The notes beneath the pieces are model-generated. The model saw only the letters and a program-made list of their open reading frames with translations, was not told the origin of the DNA and ran no database searches. From an uncultured Paracoccaceae bacterium (GTDB lineage: Bacteria > Pseudomonadota > Alphaproteobacteria > Rhodobacterales > Rhodobacteraceae), in assembly GCA_937872465.1 (NCBI GenBank), contig CALMSR010000003.1, forward strand, positions 36,118 through 100,117: DNA of 64,000 bases, written 5' to 3'. Shown piece after piece: positions 16,700-25,694 of the stretch. A program made the position numbers and the translations under genes. Each line of letters starts with the position of its first letter. Position 1 is the stretch's first letter.

Positions 16700-18505
16700 T
16701 CAGGCCGCGCCCACGACCATCGCGCGGAATTTCTGGCTGTGCTCCAGCAGCTCGTCGTAGCTGCCCTGCGCGATCAGCCTGCCCTTCTCGAGCATGAAGA
16801 TCGTGTCGCAGCCGCGCACGGTCGAGAGCCGGTGCGCAATCAGCACGATGGTCTTGGCATGGCCGAGATTGTGCACCGCGTCCATCACCGCGCGCTCGGT
16901 GAGATTGTCGAGCGCGGAGGTCGCCTCGTCGAGGATCAGCACGTCGGGATCGTGGTAGAGCGCGCGCGCGATGCCGATGCGCTGGCGCTGGCCGCCGGAG
17001 AGCCGCACGCCCCGCTCGCCGACCAGCGTGTCGTAGCCCTGCGGCAGCTCGGTGGTGACGAAGTCGTGCAGCTCGGCGATCCGCGCGGCGCGCTCCACCG
17101 CGGCCTGGTCGATCTTCTTCTTCGGCTGGCCGAAGGCGATGTTGGCACTGACGCTGTCGTCGATCAGGAAGATCTGCTGCGGCACGTAGCCGATGGCGTT
17201 CTGCCAGGCGCGGAGGTTCTCGGCCGTCACGGCCTGGCCATCGACCCGGATCTCGCCGGCCTGCGGCTCGAGAAGCCCCAGGACCAGATCCACCGCCGTG
17301 GTCTTGCCCGCGCCGGTGCCCCCGACGATGCCCACGGTGGTGCGCGCGGGAATGCTCAGGCTCAGGCCCTGCAGCGCGGTGCGCTCGGCGCGGGGATAGG
17401 CATAGCGCACCTCGGCGAATTCCAGCCGCTCGTGCAGCCGCATCGGCGCCACCGCCGCCGCCGGCACCGCCGGCGGCGGCGGCGCCTCGTTGCGCATCAT
17501 GTCCTGGTGCAGCTTGTCGAGCACCGGCCGCGAGAAGCGCAGCGTCGCGCTGGCGGTATAGATCATCTGCAGCGCGGGAAAGAGCCTCAGGCTCGCGAAG
17601 GCATAGAGCCCGAGCACCGGCAGGATCGAGGAGAGATCGCCGCCATGGGTGATCATCAGGAAGAGCACGAAGAAGAGGATGCCGCCGAGCGCCACCGCCT
17701 TGAGGATGTTGCGCGGCACCTCGCCGACGATCTGGCTGTTGGCCATCGCCCGCTCGAGCCGCTTGGCCGCCTGCTGGAAGCGGCCGAGATAGGCCTCCTC
17801 GAGCCCGATGAGCTTCACGTCCTTGATGCCGCCGAGCGCCTCGCCGGCGACGCGGAACCGCGCCTGATTGGCCGCCTGCCGGTCGCTGCCGAGCCGGCCC
17901 AGATAGCGCCGCACCGACAGGTAGATCAGCATGTAGCAGCCGATGATCGCCGCCCCGGCGATGACGGCGACGAGGGGGCGGACCGCGACGAGCAGCGCGA
18001 TCAGGAAGAGCGCCACCAGCGCCTGCGACAGGATCCGCATCGCCGGCAGCATGGCCTGGGTCACCACCTGGTTGACCTCGCTCAGCACGCTCGCGCCGAG
18101 CTTGGCGCTGTGGTTCTCCAGGAACCAGGTATAGGGCTTGTAGAGATAGCCCCGCAGCAGGCGGCTCGAGATCGAATAGCCCTGCCGGCCGGCGAAGCGG
18201 AAGATGGCGTATTGCGTCAGCGTCGAGAACAGGAGCCCGAAGACCACGAGCACGAAGACCCCGACGCCGAGAAAGACCATGAAGCGGTCGCGGCTGGAGA
18301 AGTCGAGCGCGGCGTAGATCTGCGCCACCCGCCCCTCGCCCTCGAGGATGTCGGGATTGGCGACCACCGCCAGGAAGGGCAGGATCGAGGCGACGGAGAT
18401 CATCTCCGCCAGTCCCATGAGCGCGATCAGGCCCAGGAGCAGGTAGAAGCGCCGCCGCCCGGCGGGCGTCATGAGGTCGATCAGTTTGCGGTAGGTCGCG
18501 AGCAT
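16700..18505 (-). CDS. ABC transporter, fused permease/ATPase (lipid-linked oligosaccharide type)
   Basis: A 601-residue half-transporter with an N-terminal membrane domain (about six segments, residues 15-300) and a C-terminal ATPase. The ATPase shows Walker A GGTGAGKTT, Q-loop YVPQQIFLIDDS, signature LSGGQRQRIGIARAL, and Walker B VLILDEATSALD. The N-terminal LIALMGLAEMISVASILPFL resembles PglK/MsbA-like flippases of lipid-linked glycans. Flanked by an O-antigen ligase-like gene (4 bp upstream) and a glycosyltransferase (3 bp downstream), so it is probably the exporter of this glycan unit. Confidence 0.88.
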   Translation of the reverse strand: MLATYRKLIDLMTPAGRRRFYLLLGLIALMGLAEMISVASILPFLAVVANPDILEGEGRVAQIYAALDFSSRDRFMVFLGVGVFVLVVFGLLFSTLTQYAIFRFAGRQGYSISSRLLRGYLYKPYTWFLENHSAKLGASVLSEVNQVVTQAMLPAMRILSQALVALFLIALLVAVRPLVAVIAGAAIIGCYMLIYLSVRRYLGRLGSDRQAANQARFRVAGEALGGIKDVKLIGLEEAYLGRFQQAAKRLERAMANSQIVGEVPRNILKAVALGGILFFVLFLMITHGGDLSSILPVLGLYAFASLRLFPALQMIYTASATLRFSRPVLDKLHQDMMRNEAPPPPAVPAAAVAPMRLHERLEFAEVRYAYPRAERTALQGLSLSIPARTTVGIVGGTGAGKTTAVDLVLGLLEPQAGEIRVDGQAVTAENLRAWQNAIGYVPQQIFLIDDSVSANIAFGQPKKKIDQAAVERAARIAELHDFVTTELPQGYDTLVGERGVRLSGGQRQRIGIARALYHDPDVLILDEATSALDNLTERAVMDAVHNLGHAKTIVLIAHRLSTVRGCDTIFMLEKGRLIAQGSYDELLEHSQKFRAMVVGAA

Positions 18506-18508
18506 GGA

Positions 18509-20014
18509 TCAGGTCCTGCGGCCGGAGGGCGCCGGGCGCCGGGGTGGGACGGCGCGGCGCGGGTCGCTCGGGCGGCGCGGCGGGATCCCGCGCTCCGGCC
18601 CCGCCGATGCCGTGACGATGCCCGAGCGGGCGGGAAGCGTCTTGCGCCCGGGCCGCGGATGCCGGGCGGCGGCCGCGGAGCGGCGGGCGGGCCGGGTGTC
18701 GGTCTCGGCGGCGGCGCGGCCGGCGTAGAACCAGACCCCCGCCCCGAGATAGGCCATGACGAACGGCACCGGCGCTCCCCAGATGGCCACGGTGCAGAGC
18801 ACCAAGACCATGCCGCAGAGCGCGATCATGTAGCCGGTACGGTAGCGCGTCTCCTCTTCGTCGAGATCCTGCGCGCCCATGATCCGCGTGGCGCTGATCC
18901 CGATGGCGAGCACGAGCAGAAGCAGGCCGGGAATGCCGTAGCGCATGGCCGTCAGCAGCCAGAAATTGTCCACCGACCCGTGCTGCCAGAAGGGCCGCGC
19001 CCAGTCGTTGCGGCCGATGCCGAGCAGCGGATGGCGCCACACCTCCTCGAGGCCGTAGCGGAAGATCTCGATGCGGTTGTTGCCGCCGATCGGATTGAAG
19101 ATCACCTCGTTGACGGTGTAGCCGACGAGCCCGCCCGGCAGCAGCATGTGCAGCACGGCGACGGAAACCACGCCGATGAGCACGAAGAGGAACCAGTGCC
19201 CGCGCAGGAAGCGCACGATCCGGTCCCAGCCGATCATGCCGATCTGCAATGCCGCCGAGAGCATCGGCGCCGAGGAGAGGCTGAGGAAGATCATGAACAC
19301 CACGAAGCCGGTGCGGATCATGCGTCCCAGCCAGTTCCGCGCGTAGATGTAGTAGGTATTGGCGACGGCGATCGAGCAGACGAAGCCGTAGAGGATCGGA
19401 TGCGGGAATCCCACCGCCGGCCGGACGAAGCCGAGCCGCACCTCGCGCTTGGCATAGGCGCCGGTCTCGGTGTCGAGCACGACGCCCAGGAGATGCTTCA
19501 GGAGCCGCCGGCCGGTCAGGAATTCGACCAGGACGAAGGGCAGCAGCACCAGCAGGCCGGTCAGGAAATAGCGGAAGAAGGCGCGGTAATCGGCGGCGCT
19601 GCGCACCAGCACCCGGCCCGCGAGATAGCCCCCGGCGACCTCGAGGATATTGGTCCCGACGATGATGATCTGCGACATGCCGTTGTTGACGAGGATGGAG
19701 AGCGCCTGCCAGACGCAGAAGGCCAGCACCAGGATGTCGGGCGCGATGATCGGGCCGGCGCGGCCCTGGATCCAGTGCAGGCCGAGCGGGAGGGCCGCCG
19801 CCATCAGGAAGAGCTTGTAGAAGGAGAGCCCGATCGGGCCCACCGAGAAGCTGCCCGGGATGAAGAGGCTCGCGATGAAGAGCATCAGGAACAGCGACCC
19901 GCCCTTGGCGCCGTCCATCGCCCCGGCCGCGGCCGCACCCCGGCCCTGCGCCGGCCCCATGTCCGGAGGCGGTCCCGGGCTCTCTCCGGTCTCTGGGGCT
20001 GGATCCCGAATCAT
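18509..20014 (-). CDS. O-antigen ligase/polymerase family membrane protein
   Basis: About 501 residues with roughly ten hydrophobic segments from residue ~35 on and a large loop containing GIGRNDWARPFWQHGSVDNFWL, followed by RYGIPGLLLLVLAIG. This arrangement is typical of the O-antigen ligase/Wzy superfamily. The last ~55 residues are Arg/Pro-rich and unusual. I prefer the ATG at 20014 because GGAG lies just upstream. It probably polymerises or ligates the glycan at the periplasmic face. First gene of the leftward operon with the ABC exporter and glycosyltransferase. Confidence 0.8.
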   Translation of the reverse strand: MIRDPAPETGESPGPPPDMGPAQGRGAAAAGAMDGAKGGSLFLMLFIASLFIPGSFSVGPIGLSFYKLFLMAAALPLGLHWIQGRAGPIIAPDILVLAFCVWQALSILVNNGMSQIIIVGTNILEVAGGYLAGRVLVRSAADYRAFFRYFLTGLLVLLPFVLVEFLTGRRLLKHLLGVVLDTETGAYAKREVRLGFVRPAVGFPHPILYGFVCSIAVANTYYIYARNWLGRMIRTGFVVFMIFLSLSSAPMLSAALQIGMIGWDRIVRFLRGHWFLFVLIGVVSVAVLHMLLPGGLVGYTVNEVIFNPIGGNNRIEIFRYGLEEVWRHPLLGIGRNDWARPFWQHGSVDNFWLLTAMRYGIPGLLLLVLAIGISATRIMGAQDLDEEETRYRTGYMIALCGMVLVLCTVAIWGAPVPFVMAYLGAGVWFYAGRAAAETDTRPARRSAAAARHPRPGRKTLPARSGIVTASAGPERGIPPRRPSDPRRAVPPRRPAPSGRRT

Positions 20015-20297
20015 CTTACTCCGATCACGCCGTACGCGGACTTCCGGGTGCCCACGCGCCCGCCTCCGCGGCAACCTGCCTGCGGATTACTCCATCCCGA
20101 CTATTAGATCCTTGCGGCGCCTGCATCAACCGCGGCCCGATCGCAGGCTTAATCCGGCAAGGCCCGGGGCCAGGCTGGAACGGGGGTCGGCGCGGCGGAG
20201 TTTTCCCCTGCGATATCATAGGGCTGGCATTGCCGCGCCCTGCGCGCGGCAGCGCCTCCCCCGCCCCGGGCGGCCCATGGGTCATCCGGGGCCGGCA

Positions 20298-22412
20298 TCA
20301 CCCGTCCGCCAGATAGGGCCGCAGCACATGCGTCCAGACGCCGAAGGTGTAGCTCCACCCCCATTTCACGGCCTGCCTGCGGGCGGTCCAGTCCTCGTTG
20401 TTGGAGGCCGGCGGCCCGCCCTTGGAATAGCTCAGATAACCGTTCTCTGACTTGTAGATCAGGTCGGTCACGCCGATGTCGATCCGCGCCGCCAGATCCC
20501 GCACCTCCGGCGCGCTGCGGTCGAGCGTCCCGTTCGCCATCTCCACGCTGAGCCAGTTCATGATCACCCGGTAGCCGTTGGTGACATAGGAGGCGGCGGA
20601 GCGCTTGCCCTTGCCGTCGACGGTGTCGAACTCGTTCGCCATGCCCTTCCTGCCCCGGTTCGGCAGGCCGTCCTGGCCGGCGATCATCCTGCCCCGCCCC
20701 TTGACCCCCGCGCCGTCGTTGAGGCCGGTATTGACCGTCTTGTTGAAGGTGAACCGGCCTTCCTCGACCAGCATCGCCTGGTGATCCGCCACGGAATTGC
20801 CGTGGTTGGTCCAGTTCCGGACGGCTTCCTCGATCTGCCGGCCGGTCGGCGCGGGGGGAGGCTGGTCGCCGAAGGTCTCGGCGATGTTGCTCAGGCCCGC
20901 GGCGCGGAGCTCTTCGGCGAAAGCGGCGTGATCGTAGCCGTTCAGGATCGCATCCACCGCCGCGGCGCCGCCGAAATAGACCCGCGCGGTCTGCACGGTC
21001 GCCGGGGCGGCGCAGCGGAAGTTCGGGGCGCCGCTGCGCCACGATTGCCGGCCGCGCAGGTTCTTCTCCGGCTTCTGGCCCGCGAGAAGATAGGGATTGG
21101 TGTCGCTGGAGGTGAAGGCCGTCGCGACCAGGCCCGCCTTCATGACCAGGTCGATCCGCGCCTGCTCCGTCTCCGGGAGCGTCGACCAGAGGCGCGGGGT
21201 GAGCCGCAGGATCGCGAACATCGCCAGGACCGGCAGATTGTGCTGCGCGGGATAGCCGCCCTCGCAGGTCGGGGCATGTTCGCCCTCGAGGCTGAAGCGG
21301 GCCTGGGCGAGGACGCGCCGGTCCGTTCGCGGGTTTCCGGCCCAGGAGGCCAGGGCGAGGATGCTCGAGGTCGAGCCGAAGAAGACGTTGTTCGCGCGCG
21401 CCCCGCCGAAACCCTCGCCGAAATCGGCGAGCGGCTTTTCGAGCGCATCCTCGAGCATCGCCGGCGGCATGACCGGAATCCGCCGCCCGGCGGGCTCGGG
21501 CCGCGGCGGCGGGGCGGCCTGCGCCACGATCTGGCCGCCATGACCCGCCGGTTCGACGGTCACCAGGAAGTCGCGCGTCGCCGCGCCGCCCGAATTCGAG
21601 GCGGTGACGACGACCCTCTCGCCGGAGATCAGCCGATCGGTCGGAACCTGTACCAGGCCGGTCGCGGGATCGATCTCCGCCCCCGCCCCCGCGACGGCGA
21701 AGCGCAGATCCGCGCCGGCGAAGGCCTGCGCCGAGGCCACCGCCTGCGCCCCGGTGCCTTCGTCGAAGACCTCGTCGAACAATTCGCCCCGCACCTGCGG
21801 CGGCGCATGGGTAATGAAGAGCGCCGCGGTCTCGGCCAGCCGCGGACCGGCCGCGTTCGAGGCGCGGAGCAGGCAGGTCAGATCCGTGCGATCGTCCTCG
21901 GGGCCCGGCAGATAGCAGGTCCCGGTCGCGCCGGGGATCGCGGCGCCGTCGCGCTGCCACTGGAGGGCGATGTCCTGCACCCCGCCGCTCCAGAGACCGG
22001 GGACCACGGCGACCGGCCGGCCGATCCTGCCCGCCCCCGCCAGCAGGGGGGCGGCAACCAGGACCGGCAGCAGCGGGACCGGCGCCGGGGAAGGTCCGGC
22101 GGGGGTCTTTCGGTCGGTCGAGGCCGGGGACCAGGGGCCGTCGGCGGCCAGGCGGTAGCGAATGCCGACACCGTCGGGTTCCCGTTCCGGACCGGCGCCC
22201 TCGAGACGCCAGCGGCCGTTTCCCAGCGCGATGCAGGGCCGCCACCCGGCCGCGCCGGGATCGGCGGCGGATGTCCAGGCCACCGCGACCGCCGCAGCCC
22301 CCGCTCCCGCGAGCAGGATCTCCGGGCCGCCCGCATCCCGATCGGATGCCGCGAGGAACATCCAGTCCGCCGCGCGCGCCGGCGCGAGCGGGGCCGTCTC
22401 CTGCGAAGCCAT
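20298..22412 (-). CDS. Ig-like domain protein with C-terminal domain shared with its neighbour
   Basis: About 704 residues from the ATG at 22412 (GGAGGAG about 13 nt upstream); a longer frame to 22595 is possible. The first ~75 residues look like a small beta domain (PEILLAGAGAAAVAVAWTS). Then come an Ig-like module with the phage-type pattern (LQWQRDGAAIPGATGTCYLPG) and a He_PIG-type module (IDPATGLVQVPTDRLISGERVVVTASNSGG). Residues ~375-704 are homologous to the C-terminus of the next protein upstream (SLEG...AQxxL, MKA.LV, APNFR, YFGG, GLNDGAG, NNExWT). No signal peptide. The C-terminal domain is unknown to me; a helical carbohydrate-active domain is one possibility. Confidence 0.65.
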   Translation of the reverse strand: MASQETAPLAPARAADWMFLAASDRDAGGPEILLAGAGAAAVAVAWTSAADPGAAGWRPCIALGNGRWRLEGAGPEREPDGVGIRYRLAADGPWSPASTDRKTPAGPSPAPVPLLPVLVAAPLLAGAGRIGRPVAVVPGLWSGGVQDIALQWQRDGAAIPGATGTCYLPGPEDDRTDLTCLLRASNAAGPRLAETAALFITHAPPQVRGELFDEVFDEGTGAQAVASAQAFAGADLRFAVAGAGAEIDPATGLVQVPTDRLISGERVVVTASNSGGAATRDFLVTVEPAGHGGQIVAQAAPPPRPEPAGRRIPVMPPAMLEDALEKPLADFGEGFGGARANNVFFGSTSSILALASWAGNPRTDRRVLAQARFSLEGEHAPTCEGGYPAQHNLPVLAMFAILRLTPRLWSTLPETEQARIDLVMKAGLVATAFTSSDTNPYLLAGQKPEKNLRGRQSWRSGAPNFRCAAPATVQTARVYFGGAAAVDAILNGYDHAAFAEELRAAGLSNIAETFGDQPPPAPTGRQIEEAVRNWTNHGNSVADHQAMLVEEGRFTFNKTVNTGLNDGAGVKGRGRMIAGQDGLPNRGRKGMANEFDTVDGKGKRSAASYVTNGYRVIMNWLSVEMANGTLDRSAPEVRDLAARIDIGVTDLIYKSENGYLSYSKGGPPASNNEDWTARRQAVKWGWSYTFGVWTHVLRPYLADG

Positions 22413-22556
22413 GGCGACGATGACGCTCCTCCACACGGCTGTCCGAAACGATCTCCCGAGCGAATACCCCAGGCAGACGGTGCCGAACACCCCCCCCGAC
22501 GCGGGCAAAGGCCCCGCTCCGCCGGCTGCCGGCGCGGTTCCGGCCCTCATGAAGCA

Positions 22557-22587
22557 CAGGCCGGCACCCGAATGGGCGGCCGGCCTG
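22557..22587 (-). terminator. Hairpin downstream of the 22617-25598 gene
   Basis: 9-bp perfect stem CAGGCCGGC/GCCGGCCTG (22557-22565, 22579-22587) with a 13-nt loop, 30 nt past the stop codon on the minus strand. There is no clear T-tract, so a terminator role is only plausible. Confidence 0.4.
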
Positions 22588-22616
22588 CACATCACGCCTC
22601 GTCAGTCTGCGGGCTC

Positions 22617-25598
22617 TCAGGCAAGCGCCGGCCGGAGGAAGCTGGTGTACATGTCGAAGGTCAGGTCGATGCTGTAGTTCGACGTGGCCCAGGAGCGCGT
22701 CCAGGTCTCGTTGTTGGTGCTGCCGCCGCCACCCTTCGCATACGACTTGTAGCCACCGTCGGTCTTCGCGATCAGGTCGGTGTAGCCCTTGTCCATGCGG
22801 TCCAGGAGGCTGGACATGTTCTTCGTGTCGCGGCTCAGATACCCGGTCGCGGCGAGAACGCACATGTAGATGAGCTCGCAGCGCGCCCCCCCGACGGCAT
22901 AGGACATGGCCGAGCGTTTGCCCTCGGCATCCTGCCCGTCGAGTTCCTGCGCCATGGCCTTGACACCCTTGTTCGGCAGGCTGCCCGCCCCGGAGATCAT
23001 CAGGCCGCGCTGGTCCTTCTTCGCCGAATCGTAGATGCCGGCGCCGTCGTTGAGACCCGAGGAGATGGATTTGTTCCACATCTTGTCGGCTTCGGTCTCG
23101 ACGATCCCCTGGATGTCGCTGAGCGGGAGGCCGTAGTACCGGAACCCGCCGACCGCGTTCTGGATCGTCGTTGCCGATGGCGCGCCGCTGATGGTGAAGG
23201 CCCCGTCCCAGGACGTCTTGGCATTGCTCAGGCCCAGGTTTCCCAGGGCGCTGCGCAGCGACGCATGGCTGTAGCCGTCGAGAATGTCGAGCACCTGCTT
23301 GACGCCCCCGAAATACGGGATGCAGGCCAGGACCGTGCCCACCATGGCGAGGCGGAAGTTCGGCGCCCAGGTTCGCCGGTAGTTCGAATAGTCGCAGAAG
23401 TCGGGATTGTTCTTTCCCGCCTTCGTGTTGGGATTGTTGTCGGCGCTCGCCCAGGCGCCCCCCACGAGCGCCGCCTTCATCAATGCGTCCACCCGGCTCT
23501 TTTCATTGCCGGTCAGATCGGCCCAGATGTCGGGAATATTCCTTGCGAGCGCAAACATCCCGACGTGGTTGAGGTCGTATTGCGCGGTATAGCCGGTCAG
23601 CGCCAGCAGGCAGTTCTTGCCCTCCAGCGAGTGCCGGATCTGCTGCAGCAGCCGGGTCCGGACATCCGCGCGGGGCGCTGCCATCTGCCGCAGGGCGAGC
23701 GCGACGGTCTGCGGCCCGGCATTGGCCGGGCTGCGCGCGCCGCCATAGCTGCCCGTCTGCACGGTGCGGAAGAGGCCGAGATCCAGCGCGATGTTGGTGG
23801 CCCGGTCGGAAATCACCGGCATTCCGCTCGGCGGGGGGGTCGTGGTCCTGAGGCCCTGGACGACATGGGTCCGCTTCGCGGAAGCCAGCTGATAGGCACC
23901 GTCCTCGCCGCGCCGCCAGAACAGCATGGAATGGATCGTCGTGCCGACCTCCGAAGTGCTCTTCGTGGTGTAGTCCGTTCCCGGCGTCTGCGGCACGGAC
24001 CATTCCGGCACGCCGTCCGGATTCTCGGTAGGCGACCAGCACAGCTCGAAACCGGCCGGGATGTCGACCCCGGCGGCGACGAGCACCTTCATCCGGCCCG
24101 CCGGCGCGACGTCACGCTCTTCGCCATCGGCCCATTGGGCATCCGCAAGGTTCGGCGGAAACGAGGCGGTCTTCGCCGTGACGGTGACCCTGAACGAGCC
24201 ATCGGTCGAGCCCGAGACGGTCGTCGCCGTCACCGTCACCGGATCGCCGCTGCGCTGCGCCGCCGTGGTGATCGTGACGATCCCGGTCGCCGCGTCGATG
24301 CTCGCCCCCGTGCCGGTCACGGAGAAGGCCGCGCCGTCCCTGCCACCGTCGGGATAGAACGCGAGCGAGGCATCGAAGACGATGGAGGGGTCCCCCTGCA
24401 CCGCGGCCCGGTCGGGGATCGGCTCGACCAGCACCGGTTTCGGATAGAGCCCCTGCACGGTGTATTGCGTCTTGGTGACGAAGGCGGGCGAAAAGGCGCC
24501 ATCCTCGTCCCGGCGCCAGTAGACCATGTCGTAGAGAACGGTTCCGACGGGGAAGCTGCCCTTGGTGGTCTCCGTCCTTCCCGGAACGACGGGCGTATAG
24601 TAGCGCAGATCGGCGTCGCTGTTTTTGCCGGAGAGCCAGATCAGCGTGAAGCCGGCCGGCACGATGACGCCGGGATCGACATCGATCCGGCGCCGGCCGG
24701 CCGGCGCCTCGTCGCGGACCTCGCGGGATCTCCAGAGGCTGTCCGGAATCGGATCGGGGAATGCCGGAACCTTCGCGACCACCGTCACCGCGAAGGAGGC
24801 CTCCGCTTCGCCGCCGGAATTGCTGGCGGTGACGCGCACGGTCTCGCCGTCGCGCAGCGCGTCGGTCGGCAGCGTGACCTGCCCCGTCGCCGGGTCGATC
24901 GCGGCCCCGCCGCCCTCGACCGCGAAGACGAGCCCGCCGCCGGAGAAGGCCGCCCCCGCATCCACGCCCTGCGGGCCGCTGCCCTGGACATAGCTGACAT
25001 CCGCCAGCACGGCCGCAACCGCCGGCGCGGGCCGGGTGACGGTCAGTGCCGCGGTCTCCGCCGAGAGGCTGCCCGAGGCGTTCGTCGCGGTGACCCGGCA
25101 GGTCAAAGGCTTGCCGTCCTCCGCCGCGCCCGGCACATAAGCCGCCGCCGTGGCGCCGGGCAGATCGGCGCCGTCGCGGCGCCATTGCAGCGTGGTGGCG
25201 GGCAGGGGCTCGCCCGCCCAGACACCGGGATCGACGCTCAGCGGCTCGCCGACCAGGCCCGAGCCGGCGAGGCTCGGGGCCGTCACCAGGACGGGCGGGC
25301 TGGCCGCCGGTTCCGCGGCGACCGTCAGGCGGAAGCGGCTCGAGGCCTCGCCCCCGGAATTGCCCGCCGTGACGACGATCTCGATGCCGTCGCGCAGCGC
25401 ATCGGTCGGAACGGAGATCTCGCCGGTCGCAGGGTCGATGGAGGTGACTTCGCCGATGACGCGAAACGTCAGGCCATCGCCGGTGGAGTCTGGAAATGCA
25501 TTCACGATCTGATTTCCCGAACTGAAATGACGGCTCCGGTCCGGCAGGCAATCCGCCAGGAGGGGAGCACATGTCGCGCGAGGAACCCCCGCCCACAT
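22617..25598 (-). CDS. Large modular Ig/He_PIG protein, probable spike or adhesin
   Basis: About 993 residues from the ATG at 25598; a TTG at 25670 would add 24. From the N-terminus: a He_PIG-type module, an Ig-like module (LQWRRDGADLPGATAAAYVPG) and another He_PIG module, all nearly identical to part of the gene at 25695-28223. Then two copies of a ~110-residue repeat (APAGR...IPAGF.L.W...TTK...VGT...WRR.EDGA...VQGL) flanking a further He_PIG module. Finally a ~350-residue C-terminal domain (641-993) shared with the 20298-22412 product. The protein begins in mid-module (LPDRS), as if its original 5' end was lost by recombination. No secretion signal seen. Confidence 0.65.
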   Translation of the reverse strand: MWAGVPRATCAPLLADCLPDRSRHFSSGNQIVNAFPDSTGDGLTFRVIGEVTSIDPATGEISVPTDALRDGIEIVVTAGNSGGEASSRFRLTVAAEPAASPPVLVTAPSLAGSGLVGEPLSVDPGVWAGEPLPATTLQWRRDGADLPGATAAAYVPGAAEDGKPLTCRVTATNASGSLSAETAALTVTRPAPAVAAVLADVSYVQGSGPQGVDAGAAFSGGGLVFAVEGGGAAIDPATGQVTLPTDALRDGETVRVTASNSGGEAEASFAVTVVAKVPAFPDPIPDSLWRSREVRDEAPAGRRRIDVDPGVIVPAGFTLIWLSGKNSDADLRYYTPVVPGRTETTKGSFPVGTVLYDMVYWRRDEDGAFSPAFVTKTQYTVQGLYPKPVLVEPIPDRAAVQGDPSIVFDASLAFYPDGGRDGAAFSVTGTGASIDAATGIVTITTAAQRSGDPVTVTATTVSGSTDGSFRVTVTAKTASFPPNLADAQWADGEERDVAPAGRMKVLVAAGVDIPAGFELCWSPTENPDGVPEWSVPQTPGTDYTTKSTSEVGTTIHSMLFWRRGEDGAYQLASAKRTHVVQGLRTTTPPPSGMPVISDRATNIALDLGLFRTVQTGSYGGARSPANAGPQTVALALRQMAAPRADVRTRLLQQIRHSLEGKNCLLALTGYTAQYDLNHVGMFALARNIPDIWADLTGNEKSRVDALMKAALVGGAWASADNNPNTKAGKNNPDFCDYSNYRRTWAPNFRLAMVGTVLACIPYFGGVKQVLDILDGYSHASLRSALGNLGLSNAKTSWDGAFTISGAPSATTIQNAVGGFRYYGLPLSDIQGIVETEADKMWNKSISSGLNDGAGIYDSAKKDQRGLMISGAGSLPNKGVKAMAQELDGQDAEGKRSAMSYAVGGARCELIYMCVLAATGYLSRDTKNMSSLLDRMDKGYTDLIAKTDGGYKSYAKGGGGSTNNETWTRSWATSNYSIDLTFDMYTSFLRPALA
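24779..25547. repeat. 769-bp duplication, copy A
   Basis: Nearly identical, with no gaps, to 27101-27869 (offset 2322 bp). The first ~600 bp look identical. Mismatches cluster in the last ~170 bp, which encode the start of the shared segment on the minus strand. It encodes one Ig-like and about two He_PIG-type modules. Confidence 0.9.
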
Positions 25599-25647
25599 CG
25601 CGGCCGCACCGGACTCGTCGGCGGGAGATGCTCGCGCACGAAACCCC

Positions 25648-25678
25648 GGGCCGTCCTCGGGATCCCCCAAGACGGCCC
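25648..25678 (-). terminator. Hairpin after the 25695-28223 gene
   Basis: GGGCCGTC (25648-25655) pairs with GACGGCCC (25671-25678), 17 nt past the TAG of the gene transcribed leftward. An overlapping CTCGGG/CCCGAG pairing is also possible. No T-tract. It covers the alternative TTG start of the next gene, which is one reason to prefer the ATG at 25598. Confidence 0.35.
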
Positions 25679-25694
25679 GAGGCAGATCCGGCGT

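Noticed and set aside
16058..20107. 1,349-codon open frame on the + strand
   Set aside because: Antisense to the GT8-like, ABC transporter and O-antigen ligase genes, which have clear motifs.
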